DNA of 64,000 nt, from assembly GCA_947493035.1 (NCBI GenBank), contig CANLOW010000003.1, positions 409,193-473,192 on the forward strand, written 5' to 3'. Positions within the stretch are counted from its first letter, which is position 1. Every line of letters starts with the position of its first letter. The notes under the pieces were generated by a model, which saw only the letters and a program-made list of their open reading frames with translations, was not told where the DNA came from and made no database searches. The DNA comes from an uncultured Aquimarina sp. (GTDB lineage: Bacteria; Bacteroidota; Bacteroidia; Flavobacteriales; Flavobacteriaceae). Shown piece after piece: positions 52,563 to 62,528 of this stretch. Position numbers and translations under genes: made by a program.

Positions 52563-54293
52563 TTATTTAAAGTCAAAATTGTAACGAACGCCAATTAATC
52601 CCTGAGCTGTTTGCACATTATAATTTAGCCAACGTTCATAAGGTTGATTGGTAATATTTTTCCCTTTCACAAAAGCAGACCATTGTTTATTTATCTGATA
52701 ATCGAGCTGAACGTTCAAATCAACATAACTATCTAGTGTTTGCGAACTCTGCGTGATGGTATCAAATGCTTCTCGCTCACCAGTAAAAAACAACTTACTA
52801 CTTGCTTTCCATTGAGGAGTAAAAACATAATATCCTTTTAAGGCTCCTTGCAATTCTGGCAAATACCAAGCCTCTTGCTGTCCAGATACCGAATAGTTAG
52901 AATAATCTACTTCTAAAGCAATACCATATTTTTTATCAATATCAAATTGAAGTGCTCCATGAAAAGTTGTTGTTTTCAAATCTCCATAGTCATACAAAAA
53001 AGCATTTCCATACTCATACCCTTTTTGACTCGTTGTAACTCCTGTTAAATTTGCATTTGGCACAAAAAAAGCAAAATCCTCCTCATTTTTAGCATTTACA
53101 TAAAACTCGAAACCTAATGCATTTAATAAACTGCCATTTATTCCCGCTTTAGCATCATAAACCCTACTCGTCGGAGAAGTTGCTAATGCCGGTGCTACAA
53201 AAACATTTTGCTCACTTGCTGATCTATAGCTGTTTTGATCTAAACCACCTGTAACACTTGCAAACATATTGAAGTCATATTTAAACAACTTGTAGGTTGC
53301 CAAAAAGTTAGGATACACATACAACTTGCTATCGTCTTTCAATTTGTCACTCCCAAAAAAAGCTCCCAAACCTGCTTCTATATCTACACCTGCAAGGTTT
53401 AATCTTATTTTAGGTGATACTCCTCCAATAAAAACACTTTGTTCAATATCCTGAAGATCTGTTTTAAAAGTATTCTGTAAAAACTCTATCCGAACCGGAA
53501 CTTGAATTTCATAATCCTGTCTTCTAGGCTTTGATATAAACACAGGGTTTATTAAAATGTGGTTTTCGGTACTTTCAAAATCATCACGAAAATGACGTAA
53601 TAAAAGCTTACCACCTTCAACATATTCTGAATCTAAAAGTAAATTCCCTTTAAAATTAGCATCAATAAAACTATGTGATGGATCTATCTGATTAATTTGA
53701 TCTTGTGTCAGATTATTCCCTTCTGCTAAACCATACCAATTATACAATTGATGTTTTACCTCTAGTTGTCCATTAAATTGTTTATGTTTTTCAAAACGAT
53801 CAAATCCTAACTTTAATGAAGTATCAAAGAAAGCATCATCTAATCTTACCTCATCAATACCTCCTTGACTAGATTGATGATTCAAGTGTGCTGTAAATTG
53901 ACTTTTTTTATCTGTTGGTACTACTATAAAAGCTTCGGCTTCTACATTGGTAAAGTTACCAGCTCCCAATCTTGCATAATTAGCCGTTCCTCTTTCTTGT
54001 TCAGACTTTTTAACTTCAATAGCTTTGGCTTTTTTGGGGACAAATGTACTTGCTACTGGAACTGAATGTATACGATAATTGGTCTTTTGCTTAGCTTCTT
54101 TATTAGGATCTTCAAAACTTGGTGAGCCTTCTATTTTGAAAGCATCATTAATTGTAGGGTTGTAAGACTTTACAATAATTACACTTTCAGCTTTCAAAGT
54201 ATCGTTAACAATATTACGCTCTTGAGACCACCCCAATAGAGTAACAAAAAAACTAAAAAAAATGATATATCTAGATGATGGTATTAACTTCAT
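52563..54293 (-). CDS. TonB-receptor-like outer-membrane barrel without clear plug
   Basis: The 576-residue protein has a signal peptide (IFFSFFVTLLGWSQE) and a short N-terminal stretch IVKSYNPTINDAFKIEGSPS in place of a full plug. The rest reads as a large beta-barrel (YARLGAGNFTNVEAEAFIV, NGQLEVKHQLYNW, NQPYERWLNYNVQTAQGLIGVRYNFDF) ending in Phe-Asp-Phe-Lys. It resembles the barrel of TonB-dependent receptors but is shorter and seems to lack the gating domain. Its start lies 7 bp after the TPR gene, so the two form one unit and may work together at the outer membrane. Confidence 0.7.
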   Translation of the reverse strand: MKLIPSSRYIIFFSFFVTLLGWSQERNIVNDTLKAESVIIVKSYNPTINDAFKIEGSPSFEDPNKEAKQKTNYRIHSVPVASTFVPKKAKAIEVKKSEQERGTANYARLGAGNFTNVEAEAFIVVPTDKKSQFTAHLNHQSSQGGIDEVRLDDAFFDTSLKLGFDRFEKHKQFNGQLEVKHQLYNWYGLAEGNNLTQDQINQIDPSHSFIDANFKGNLLLDSEYVEGGKLLLRHFRDDFESTENHILINPVFISKPRRQDYEIQVPVRIEFLQNTFKTDLQDIEQSVFIGGVSPKIRLNLAGVDIEAGLGAFFGSDKLKDDSKLYVYPNFLATYKLFKYDFNMFASVTGGLDQNSYRSASEQNVFVAPALATSPTSRVYDAKAGINGSLLNALGFEFYVNAKNEEDFAFFVPNANLTGVTTSQKGYEYGNAFLYDYGDLKTTTFHGALQFDIDKKYGIALEVDYSNYSVSGQQEAWYLPELQGALKGYYVFTPQWKASSKLFFTGEREAFDTITQSSQTLDSYVDLNVQLDYQINKQWSAFVKGKNITNQPYERWLNYNVQTAQGLIGVRYNFDFK

Positions 54294-54300
54294 TCGACTA

Positions 54301-57300
54301 TTATTGTGCTTTGATAGATGAATTTACTTTTGCTTCCTTTTCTTTTATCTCTTGCAATAAAGTACTCGCTTCTTGTACAACATTGGGGAAGTCCTTAAAA
54401 TTTGTAGTTACTGATTCTAAAATATAAGTCGCTTGATACACATCGTTCAACCCATAAAAATTTTGAGCCATAACTACTAGACCTTTTGCTCCATAAGTCC
54501 TGTAAGCAGAAAAATCTTTTGCTAATTGTTGCACTAATACATTAGATGCTTCATAATGCTTAGCTTCATTTTCAAATAATGCTAAATGATACACCGCTTC
54601 AGCCCCTATTTTACCTTGCGATGATTTCGCTACTTCTTTATAAGCGTTCTTTGCAACATCCTTTTTACCTGTTATTAAAGATGCTCTAGCCTCATATATT
54701 TTAGCATCTCGCTTTACCTCTGCATTAACATTTGGTCTTGACAACACCTTATTTACATATTGTAATGTTTTAGAATAATCTTCTTTCTCATAGAAGCTTT
54801 TCATCAAATTCATTTCAGCAAAACGCTTATTCTCATCAAAATCTGCTTCTACTTCCAACCTTTTCAAATAAGGAATAGCAGCTTGATAATCATTTTTCTT
54901 TAGATAAATTTCTGCTAATGTAGACATCGAGGTTTCTGAAAATTCACTTTTAGGAGCATCTGCTACATAAGCATAATGAGAAATTGCTTTTTCTCCTTGT
55001 TGTGTTTTGTAGTAACTCTGTGCTAAATAAAAATGACTTTGAAGACTACTTAAGCCTTGAGGGAATTGTTTTAAATATTTTTCGAAACCAGTAATTGCAT
55101 CTCTTAACTGATTATTAAGATAAGGCTTCTCGGCAGCAGCATAAGTCGTTATATCTAACTCTTCATTCGTTATTTCTACAAAATCTAAAGTATTAACCCA
55201 AGTAGCATATTCATCTGGTTTTCCCATGTCGATATAGACCAATCTAGCTGACTGTACTGCTTGTAAAGCTTCAGCAGTTTTTGGGAACTGAGCTACTACT
55301 TTCTTAAAACGATCAATCGCCTTATCATTTTCGTCTTGATTATAATAAATCAAACCTTCTTTCAAAATACTTTTAGATACTAATGGGCTCTTAGGCAATT
55401 CAGTTTGAATTTTTTTATAATTAGCAATGCCTTTTACAGTATTACCTTCAGCGATATAAACATTTGCAAGTGCATAATACACATCATCTAAATAAGTAGA
55501 AGCCCTATACTTTGTGACAAAAGATTCTAACCCTTCAATTTTCTCGTCATTTCTTCTTATGAACCCATAACATAGAGATTTTTGATACAATGCATATGGA
55601 GCCCCTTTAGGAAATTGTTTAATTACATTATTATAAACATCTAATGCTTTCCAATAATCTGCATTTACAAAGTAACTATCTCCCAATCTAACCGTAGCAT
55701 CATTTACGTAAGACGAATTTTCATTAGTACTTAGAAATAATTTAAAATGCTCTATGGCATTTCCGTAGTCTTTCAATTTAAAATAGCTGTACCCTAAATG
55801 GTATTCTTTCAATTTTAAACGTTTCCACTTGTACGGTAAGGTAATTCCTTGAAAAGCATCAGCAGCAATCTCATACTTACCTATTCGGTAATTACTTTCT
55901 CCTAGCCAGTAGTATGCACGTTTTGTGATCTCATCATCCCCATTAATACCTGTAGCTTTTCCTAACAAAAAATTAGCATCTTCATACTTTCCTTGATCAA
56001 AGAGCTCTTGCCCTCTAAACAAAAGTACTTTCTGATAAATTGGTTGATTTTTAGCTAACTGTATTGGGTCACTTTCTAACTGTTCTAATGCTTCTTTATA
56101 GTTTTTTGAACTTAAATACGAATCTACTAGTAATTCGGACATTTCTACACTATGAATTGAATTAGGATAAGCATTCAAGAAGTATTTCAATACTGAAGAA
56201 ACAGGTTCAAATGAATTCCCTAATTCATAACTTAATTTAGCATAATTGTAATAAGCATCTTCTTTAATTTCAAGTTCAAACTGCATTTCAGAAGCATTTT
56301 TAAATGCAGCAAAGGCTTCTTGCTTTTTATTCAACTTTAGATAAGTATCCCCTAAATGATAATATGCATTTTGTGCTACTTTATCCTTTCCTGCAACGAT
56401 CTTATTGAATTGTGTTAATGCTTTTTCGTAATCTTTTTCTTTGTAATAGGAATATCCTAATAAATAATAATCAGTGTTACTCCATTTTCCTTTATTTCCT
56501 TTATAATCTTCTAAATAAGGAATAGCCTTCTTATATTTTTTTTGATTGAAATAACTCTCTCCTATAATTTTATTAAGCTGAGATTTCTCCTTTGAGTCAG
56601 CTTTTGGCAATTGCTTTTCCGCATTTTCTATGGCTTTTTGAAATTTCCCTTTTTTAAAATTTCGATCTGCCTTGTAATATGCCAATCCCTTATCTGTCGA
56701 AAGACTATCAGATACTTCTTCAAAAAATTTATCGGCAGTGTCATAATCATCATTTTGATAAGCTATATATCCTAAGTAGTATTTTGCTTGCTCCCCGTAA
56801 TTTTTAGAATCTTTGGCTAAATCAAAATATTTCTTAGCTTCTTTAAAACGCTCTACTTTATAAAAACTATATGCTTTATTAAAATTAAACTGTTCTCCTT
56901 CTAATTTAGTTAATCGAACTTCATCTACTTTATCATACCATTTTCTTGCTCTAGCATAATTTCCTATCGAATAAAAATAATTTCCTACATCGAAAAAAGC
57001 ATTGTTACGCTTAGGGTGAGAAGGATGCTTTTCTACAAAATGTAACATTTTCTTTTCAGCTCCTTTTTGTTTTAAGCGTATAGCACATTGAGCATCATAA
57101 TATTTTATATAACTTTTCTTCGTGAAATCGAGATCAGAGACCTCTATATCATTGAATATTTTTTGTGAAGCTTCAAATTGTTTTCCAACATAAAGCCTCA
57201 ATGCTTTTTGAAATTTTTTATCTTGATCGAAATCTACATTGGAAACTTGCGAAAAAACCCCTGAAATAGAAGTGATTGTAATTATAATATATAAATAGAT

Positions 57301-57309
57301 ACTCTTCAT
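54301..57309 (-). CDS. Large exported tetratricopeptide-repeat protein
   Basis: The 1002-residue protein has a signal peptide (YIIITITSISGVFSQ) and then almost only TPR-like helix pairs from about 30 to 985. Examples are AYYHLGDTYLKLNKKQEAFAAF, KAYYWLGESNYRIGKYEIAA and DDVYYALANVYIAEGNTVKG; roughly 20 or more units are visible. It should be a periplasmic or outer-membrane-attached scaffold. Gene order (TPR protein then plugless barrel, divergent from ftsE) suggests an envelope role, but no specific complex can be named from sequence. Confidence 0.85.
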   Translation of the reverse strand: MKSIYLYIIITITSISGVFSQVSNVDFDQDKKFQKALRLYVGKQFEASQKIFNDIEVSDLDFTKKSYIKYYDAQCAIRLKQKGAEKKMLHFVEKHPSHPKRNNAFFDVGNYFYSIGNYARARKWYDKVDEVRLTKLEGEQFNFNKAYSFYKVERFKEAKKYFDLAKDSKNYGEQAKYYLGYIAYQNDDYDTADKFFEEVSDSLSTDKGLAYYKADRNFKKGKFQKAIENAEKQLPKADSKEKSQLNKIIGESYFNQKKYKKAIPYLEDYKGNKGKWSNTDYYLLGYSYYKEKDYEKALTQFNKIVAGKDKVAQNAYYHLGDTYLKLNKKQEAFAAFKNASEMQFELEIKEDAYYNYAKLSYELGNSFEPVSSVLKYFLNAYPNSIHSVEMSELLVDSYLSSKNYKEALEQLESDPIQLAKNQPIYQKVLLFRGQELFDQGKYEDANFLLGKATGINGDDEITKRAYYWLGESNYRIGKYEIAADAFQGITLPYKWKRLKLKEYHLGYSYFKLKDYGNAIEHFKLFLSTNENSSYVNDATVRLGDSYFVNADYWKALDVYNNVIKQFPKGAPYALYQKSLCYGFIRRNDEKIEGLESFVTKYRASTYLDDVYYALANVYIAEGNTVKGIANYKKIQTELPKSPLVSKSILKEGLIYYNQDENDKAIDRFKKVVAQFPKTAEALQAVQSARLVYIDMGKPDEYATWVNTLDFVEITNEELDITTYAAAEKPYLNNQLRDAITGFEKYLKQFPQGLSSLQSHFYLAQSYYKTQQGEKAISHYAYVADAPKSEFSETSMSTLAEIYLKKNDYQAAIPYLKRLEVEADFDENKRFAEMNLMKSFYEKEDYSKTLQYVNKVLSRPNVNAEVKRDAKIYEARASLITGKKDVAKNAYKEVAKSSQGKIGAEAVYHLALFENEAKHYEASNVLVQQLAKDFSAYRTYGAKGLVVMAQNFYGLNDVYQATYILESVTTNFKDFPNVVQEASTLLQEIKEKEAKVNSSIKAQ

Positions 57310-57438
57310 TAATACTAAACTTGGACTTCAAATGTTAAAAATACTATATTAATAACGTAAAAAAGAAAGCTTTAATACAACAAATAAAGTTTCGAATAGA
57401 AATATTATAGTTTTTACTTTTACCTAAAATTCATTTTC

Positions 57439-58122
57439 ATGAGCCAAACGGTTTTACAACTTCAAAATGCGACAATATCTCAACGTGAAACAGATATCTT
57501 AAATGATATCTCACTTACTGTAAATAAAGGAGAGTTTGTATACTTAATTGGGAAAACAGGTTCAGGTAAAAGTAGTTTCCTAAAAACACTTTATGCCGAT
57601 CTTCCCCTTGAAAAAGGAAATGGAACTATTGTAAATATTGACCTGAATGGTTTAAAAGAAAAAGAGATTCCTTTTTTAAGAAGAAAACTAGGAATTGTTT
57701 TTCAAGATTTTAAACTATTGAATGATCGTACGATATATAACAATTTGCTATTTGTTTTAAAAGCTACAGGTTGGAAGGACGCAAATGAAATCAAAGAAAA
57801 AATAGACGAAGTACTGACTAAAGTCGGAATGATTTCTAAAAAAGAAAAATACCCTTATCAGCTTTCTGGGGGAGAACAACAACGTATCGCCATTGCTAGA
57901 GCATTATTAAATGATCCCGAATTAATACTTGCTGACGAGCCAACAGGTAATCTAGACCCTCAAACTTCTTTAGAGGTAATGGCTTTATTAAAAGAGATAA
58001 ATGCGCAAGGAAATACAATCCTTATGGCGACTCATGATTACGCTTTATTATTGAAGTACCCTTCGAAAACATTAAAATGCGATCAAGGAAAAATATTTGA
58101 AGTAGTACAACGAAAAAAGTAA
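57439..58122 (+). CDS. ftsE: Cell-division ATP-binding protein FtsE
   Basis: The 227-residue ABC ATPase has Walker [10 protein letters not shown], the FtsE-typical [23 protein letters not shown], signature [16 protein letters not shown], Walker [15 protein letters not shown] and MATHDYALL. FtsE with its membrane partner FtsX controls peptidoglycan hydrolases during division. ftsX is not adjacent, as is usual in Bacteroidota. Its stop codon touches the stop of the convergent HTTM-like gene with no base between, leaving no room for a dedicated terminator. LolD-type ATPases are similar, but the FQDFKLL block favours FtsE. Confidence 0.88.
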   Translation: MSQTVLQLQNATISQRETDILNDISLTVNKGEFVYLIGKTGSGKSSFLKTLYADLPLEKGNGTIVNIDLNGLKEKEIPFLRRKLGIVFQDFKLLNDRTIYNNLLFVLKATGWKDANEIKEKIDEVLTKVGMISKKEKYPYQLSGGEQQRIAIARALLNDPELILADEPTGNLDPQTSLEVMALLKEINAQGNTILMATHDYALLLKYPSKTLKCDQGKIFEVVQRKK

Positions 58123-59001
58123 TTAATACTTCGTCGAAGTCGTTTTATAAAAAGGACTTAATAATAATAAAGGTATTATAGTATAAATCGTTTGGAAGAA
58201 ACCTATATGCATTACCCACATGATACCGGTGTGCAATAATATAAGTATGATTCCTGCAATTGGGTGAGCTTTTGCTCGAAAGAAGAAAAATATCGGAGTC
58301 AATTCTATCAAAACACCCATCCATAAAAAACCAAAACCTAATGGTTCATGTTGCACAAAATACTCGGCTATTGGAGTTATTTCTTTATGTCTAAATTCAA
58401 ATAACAAATGATTTGTCATACTTGACATATCAAAAATGCTTATTTCACCAGAAATTGCTTGTTTAATTCCACGAGCAACTTTCCAAAAGCCTGTTAAAAA
58501 ATATAAAGACAATTGTGCGAAAATAGCACTAGCAAACCATAACTGATTTTGATTTACCCCTTCTTTTTTGAAATCAAAAAATATAAAAAAGAAACTAGGA
58601 ATCAATAATCCATGATAACTGTGATTAATCTTCCCATTTGAGTTTAAAAGAGCTATTAAAAAAAATAAACAACCAAATACACCAATCCTTAACCAGCGCT
58701 TATGGTAAGAAAACAATACCGTAAAAAGTAATATAAATAATACTATTATACATAAGGGAATGATTGGGAAATCAGGAAAATAATTCACCCATTTTACTGG
58801 CCACAATGGAAGAGCCAACGATTCTTTTACAAAAGGACTAAAGTCAAGTAATAACGAATAAGATAACACTAACAAAAGCACGTAAAACGTGCGCATTGAA
58901 AAAACGATAGCAGTGTTGGTTTTTTCTAAATCTAAATTGTCGAATAAACGATTTTTTCGAAAAGCATATTTCCAAAAAAAATGATCTCTTAGATTATTCA
59001 T
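58123..59001 (-). CDS. HTTM-like multi-pass membrane protein
   Basis: The 292-residue protein has about seven predicted membrane helices. Segments such as SYHGLLIPSFFFIFFDF, LWFASAIFAQLSLYFLTGFWKV, GFGFLWMGVLIELTPIFFFF and HPIAGIILILLHTGIMWVMHIGFF recall the HTTM domain found in vitamin K-dependent gamma-carboxylases and in many bacterial proteins. The bacterial members' activities are mostly unknown. It overlaps the 138-residue protein gene by 8 bp and is the last of three overlapping genes that begin with a 2OG-Fe(II) oxygenase. Confidence 0.7.
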   Translation of the reverse strand: MNNLRDHFFWKYAFRKNRLFDNLDLEKTNTAIVFSMRTFYVLLLVLSYSLLLDFSPFVKESLALPLWPVKWVNYFPDFPIIPLCIIVLFILLFTVLFSYHKRWLRIGVFGCLFFLIALLNSNGKINHSYHGLLIPSFFFIFFDFKKEGVNQNQLWFASAIFAQLSLYFLTGFWKVARGIKQAISGEISIFDMSSMTNHLLFEFRHKEITPIAEYFVQHEPLGFGFLWMGVLIELTPIFFFFRAKAHPIAGIILILLHTGIMWVMHIGFFQTIYTIIPLLLLSPFYKTTSTKY

Positions 59002-59410
59002 TGGTATAACTTTTAAAAAAATGATTATTGATTTCTCCTAGTATTTCAACTTTGTCTTTTGATATCTTCTTTATTAAAACCATTTGGTTTGATGGTATAT
59101 GCTTTAGAAGTTGAAATAAATACTCAGATTCTTTCTCTGTACCGATGTGTCTAACAAAACCATCCAACATATTATAGAATACAACCCTTGATACCTTTTT
59201 TTCAATAGTTGTGAATAATCGATATTCATTTTGATTTTTGTCGACTATAAATACATCATTCTTACTGATATCTTGTGGAACTTCAGAATACAATCCCCAA
59301 TGAAAAAACGGAAAAACCTCTCCTTTAATAGTCACCTTAGGACCAACAATAGCAATCATTACATATACTAAAGGAACTAACCAAACCGCATTAACAGCTA
59401 ACTTTTTCAT
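58994..59410 (-). CDS. Small single-helix membrane protein of unknown function
   Basis: The 138-residue protein has one N-terminal helix (NAVWLVPLVYVMIAIVGPK) that may be a signal anchor, then a soluble domain (FFHWGLYSEVPQ, YRLFTTIEKKVSRVVFYNML). No family is recognised. It overlaps both neighbours (4 bp with the oxygenase, 8 bp with the HTTM-like gene), so the three proteins are likely made in concert. Proteins of this size often accompany HTTM-type membrane proteins, which suggests they form a complex. Confidence 0.6.
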   Translation of the reverse strand: MKKLAVNAVWLVPLVYVMIAIVGPKVTIKGEVFPFFHWGLYSEVPQDISKNDVFIVDKNQNEYRLFTTIEKKVSRVVFYNMLDGFVRHIGTEKESEYLFQLLKHIPSNQMVLIKKISKDKVEILGEINNHFFKSYTNE

Positions 59411-60222
59411 TTCTTTTTATACACATGCGGATTGTCTATGATCCCTTTTTTAAAAAACTTTCTTGCCTGATTTCTTAAAAAAGCATCTGCTTGTAATACT
59501 CTATCTTTTAACTTTTCCTCTGGCCTTCCTCTAAAAGTCGTCACATGAAATTTAGAATTATCTAGCCATGGTGTTTTAGAAAAATAGTAATTAGAAACAC
59601 AACACCTTGTTTTAGGCACATTCACTTTACTAACAGAGTGCCAAGAATGATTATGTGTTGCCATCATCACCAATCTATTAAATTTAGAGACTATGGTGAT
59701 ATGTTCTCCTTTAGGACCTTCAGGCCACAATTCTAAATTCCCTCCATTCTCTAGCTTCCAATCAGGACTCACGTAATATAATAGGTTTAAAACCCTCCAT
59801 TGCTTTCGCTCTTTATCATGAGAATTATCTAAGTGCGGATTTAAAAAATGCCCTTCACTCATCATCGATAGTCCCCCAGCATATAAGTTACTATCTGGCT
59901 GAAACCCTTTACTTCTACATATATCTTCTATAAAAGATACCACTTCCTCATCTTGAAAGGCATATATCACTTCTTCTAACAAAGGATTATAAATATCCAT
60001 TTGAACAGCAATATGCTTATATTCTTTCAAGCTTTTCTTTAAAACTGTTTCCGAATGACTTGGGTAAACACTGTATACTTGTGTTGCAAGATCTTCAGGA
60101 AGTAAATCGTCAATAAAAAAGTAACCTATATGAGATTTGCTATCATTAAATTGTTGCTTTAATGTAGCTTGTTCTTTTTTTAAACGTTCTAAGATTAAAC
60201 TAGAAATTTGTTTTCTATTCAA
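59407..60222 (-). CDS. 2-oxoglutarate/Fe(II)-dependent oxygenase
   Basis: The 271-residue soluble protein has the double-stranded beta-helix oxygenase motif. HLDNSHDKERKQWRVLNLLYY supplies the HxD pair, and the distal His with the 2-oxoglutarate Arg appear in THNHSWHSVSKVNVPKTRCC. A GGNLELWPEG loop between them is typical of prolyl-4-hydroxylase-like enzymes. The substrate might be a protein, a lipid or a sugar. It is the first gene of the overlapping three-gene unit and is divergent, 51 bp away, from the first glycosyltransferase of the polysaccharide locus. Confidence 0.82.
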   Translation of the reverse strand: MNRKQISSLILERLKKEQATLKQQFNDSKSHIGYFFIDDLLPEDLATQVYSVYPSHSETVLKKSLKEYKHIAVQMDIYNPLLEEVIYAFQDEEVVSFIEDICRSKGFQPDSNLYAGGLSMMSEGHFLNPHLDNSHDKERKQWRVLNLLYYVSPDWKLENGGNLELWPEGPKGEHITIVSKFNRLVMMATHNHSWHSVSKVNVPKTRCCVSNYYFSKTPWLDNSKFHVTTFRGRPEEKLKDRVLQADAFLRNQARKFFKKGIIDNPHVYKKK

Positions 60223-60273
60223 CAGGAATGTATTTAATTTACGTTAACCTAAATCTATGATCCTAAATTCGTA

Positions 60274-61158
60274 ATGATTTCGATACTTATTCCTACTTAC
60301 AATTACCAAATCAATACACTAGTACAAGAAATACATAGGCAAAGTAAGGATTTAAATATTGATTTTGAAATTATTTGCTTGGATGATTGTTCTACAATAC
60401 CACAAAAGGATGATAGTTTCAAAGACCTAAAAAATACCGAACTATCTTATAATCAATTAAATATAGGAAGAACTGAAACCCGACAATTACTAGCAAAAAA
60501 AGCATCTTTTGATTGGATTTTATTTTTAGATGCCGATGTACAACCGTTGAATAAGAATTTCATCTCTTCATATGTAAAAGCAATACAACATTCAGCTTTC
60601 GATGTTTGTTTTGGAGGCTTCTATTATTCAGATCAATTAGAGTCTAACAAATTTTCATTACGTTGGAAATATGGACGTAAAAAAGAAATGATTAATGCCA
60701 AAGAAAGGGCTAAGGACCCTTACAAGATTATTATTTCTGCAAATATTTTATTGAAAAAAGCACTTTTTATTGACATCAACAGTCAGTTAAAAGGAAATTT
60801 CTATGGTTTTGACCCTATTTTTGGATTACATCTCAAAAAACGAAATGCTACTATACATCATATTGAAAACCCTGTATTGCACCTTGGTTTAGAAGACAAT
60901 GAAACTTATTTGAGAAAAAAAGAGAAAGCTGCTGAAGTTGTTTATCATCAACTGATCAAAGCCAAGTCTTTTAATGTTGAAGGACATGATTTAATTCAAG
61001 CTTATTCAACATTAAAAACATTCAACCTTTTAAAAGTTAGTGCCAGCCTCTTTCAATTTTTCAAACCTATTTTAAAGAAGAATTTACTTAGTCCTTCTCC
61101 TTCTATCTTTTTATTAAACTTATACCGACTAGGATATTTAACTTCTATTAAAAAGTAA
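60274..61158 (+). CDS. Family 2 glycosyltransferase
   Basis: The 294-residue protein starts with the GT-A fold (ISILIPTYNYQINTLVQEI), the nucleotide-binding Asp pair in IICLDDCST, and the DXD-type LFLDADVQPLN. No membrane helices are evident beyond a hydrophobic C-terminal stretch. The family transfers a sugar from a nucleotide donor to a growing surface glycan. It precedes another GT2 gene by 4 bp. Confidence 0.88.
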   Translation: MISILIPTYNYQINTLVQEIHRQSKDLNIDFEIICLDDCSTIPQKDDSFKDLKNTELSYNQLNIGRTETRQLLAKKASFDWILFLDADVQPLNKNFISSYVKAIQHSAFDVCFGGFYYSDQLESNKFSLRWKYGRKKEMINAKERAKDPYKIIISANILLKKALFIDINSQLKGNFYGFDPIFGLHLKKRNATIHHIENPVLHLGLEDNETYLRKKEKAAEVVYHQLIKAKSFNVEGHDLIQAYSTLKTFNLLKVSASLFQFFKPILKKNLLSPSPSIFLLNLYRLGYLTSIKK

Positions 61159-61162
61159 AAAT

Positions 61163-62125
61163 ATGAATAACGATATTCCTTTTTTTTCTGTTGTTATTCC
61201 TCTATTTAATAAAGAAGCATTTATTGAAGAAACGTTAACATCTGTTTTAAATCAAGATTTTAACAACTTCGAAATTATCATTGTTGATGATGGAAGTTCA
61301 GACAACAGTGTCGAAATTGTCTCTGTAATCTGCAAAAATGATAGTAGAATATCATTACATAGACAGCAAAACAAGGGAGTATCATCTGCTCGTAATAAAG
61401 GTATTGAAATAGCTAAAGGAGAGTATATAGCCTTTTTAGACGCCGATGATTACTGGTACCCTAACCATTTATTAAATTTCAAACTAAGTATAGACAAATT
61501 TAGCAACCATGCTGTATTTTGTAATAATTATAAAATTGAAATAGCTGTAGGTGCTTTTAAAGAACCCCAATACACACACCTTCCAAAAATTTTAAAATCC
61601 GATATTGTTGTAATTGACAATTATTTTAAGTGTAGTCTAAAAAATAGTATTGCCTGGACATCAGCAGTATGCCTAAAAAGAAAAGTAGCTAAAGCTTTTT
61701 TATTTGATGAAACAATGAAATCTGGGCAAGACACTGATTTATGGATTCGATTAGGAATTAAACTTGCTTTCATTTTTAACAATAACGCAAGTGCTATTCA
61801 TAAAAAATATATTGAAAATAGTTTATCAAAATCAAAGTCTATAACTGATCGATTAGCAATCACTGAAAAATATATCGAACAAGAAAAAAATGATCCTTTC
61901 TTAAAAAAATTTATTGATCATAATCGTTTCAGTTTAATCATAACTTTCAAAAGGCTTAATAACAAAAAAATAGTCTTACAGTTAAAAGAAAGCTTAAACT
62001 CGGATAACATTAATAAAATTCAAAGAGTTTTAATTAATTCCCCTAAATGGGTATTAGAATGCCTATTATCTATCAAAGAAATTAGCAAAAAGTATTATAA
62101 GAACTTGACTATTTTTTCTGCTTAA
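61163..62125 (+). CDS. Family 2 glycosyltransferase
   Basis: The 320-residue protein has the classical GT2 start (FFSVVIPLFNKEAFIEETLTSVLNQ), EIIIVDDGSSDNS, GVSSARNKGIEIAKGEYIAFLDADDYW with the DXD metal site, and a downstream Asp-containing SGQDTDLWIRLG. It belongs to the same polysaccharide locus. Its 3' end overlaps the convergent FdtA-type gene by 17 bp, an unusually compact arrangement. Confidence 0.9.
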   Translation: MNNDIPFFSVVIPLFNKEAFIEETLTSVLNQDFNNFEIIIVDDGSSDNSVEIVSVICKNDSRISLHRQQNKGVSSARNKGIEIAKGEYIAFLDADDYWYPNHLLNFKLSIDKFSNHAVFCNNYKIEIAVGAFKEPQYTHLPKILKSDIVVIDNYFKCSLKNSIAWTSAVCLKRKVAKAFLFDETMKSGQDTDLWIRLGIKLAFIFNNNASAIHKKYIENSLSKSKSITDRLAITEKYIEQEKNDPFLKKFIDHNRFSLIITFKRLNNKKIVLQLKESLNSDNINKIQRVLINSPKWVLECLLSIKEISKKYYKNLTIFSA

Positions 62126-62528
62126 ATGCTAAAAAACCTTCATAATTTCTTAAATAATCTGACTCATCATAATAATCTGATGCTAAAACTAAGCACACAG
62201 CATCTTTAGAAAAATTTTCCAGTTCACTCCAAATACCAGGTTTTATAAGTAACCCTTCATTTGGTTTGGACAATGATAAAGTAGTTTGGCTTTGACCATC
62301 CTTAATAATAACCTCAAAAGACCCTGTGATAGGAATCAGGAATTGAAAAAGTTCTTTATGCGCATGAACTCCCCTTTTTGCCTTATCAGGAATGTTGTAT
62401 AAGTAAAAAACACGCTTAATTTCAAATGGCACAATATCTTTTTCTACTACTGACAAACTACTATCATTCTCAGCATCAATTTTAGGTATATCGATAATGT
62501 AACAATCAGAAATTAATGTATCTCTCAT
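62109..62528 (-). CDS. FdtA/QdtA-type dTDP-4-keto-6-deoxyhexose 3,4-ketoisomerase
   Basis: The 139-residue single-cupin protein matches the FdtA/QdtA/WxcM-C family: IKRVFYLYNIPDKAKRGVHAHKE with the conserved GxHAH, PITGSFEVIIKDG, and GLLIKPGIWSELENFSKDAVCLVLAS. FdtA/QdtA move the keto group of dTDP-4-keto-6-deoxyglucose to C3, leading to 3-amino-3,6-dideoxyhexoses such as Fuc3N or Qui3N. The aminotransferase and acyltransferase that would follow are not in the window. It overlaps the GT4 gene by 4 bp (ATGA). Confidence 0.85.
   Translation of the reverse strand: MRDTLISDCYIIDIPKIDAENDSSLSVVEKDIVPFEIKRVFYLYNIPDKAKRGVHAHKELFQFLIPITGSFEVIIKDGQSQTTLSLSKPNEGLLIKPGIWSELENFSKDAVCLVLASDYYDESDYLRNYEGFLAFKQKK

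Noticed and set aside
57439-58122. LolD as identity of the ftsE product
   Set aside because: LolD and FtsE are close, but the [16 protein letters not shown] block and lack of a LolC/E neighbour favour FtsE.
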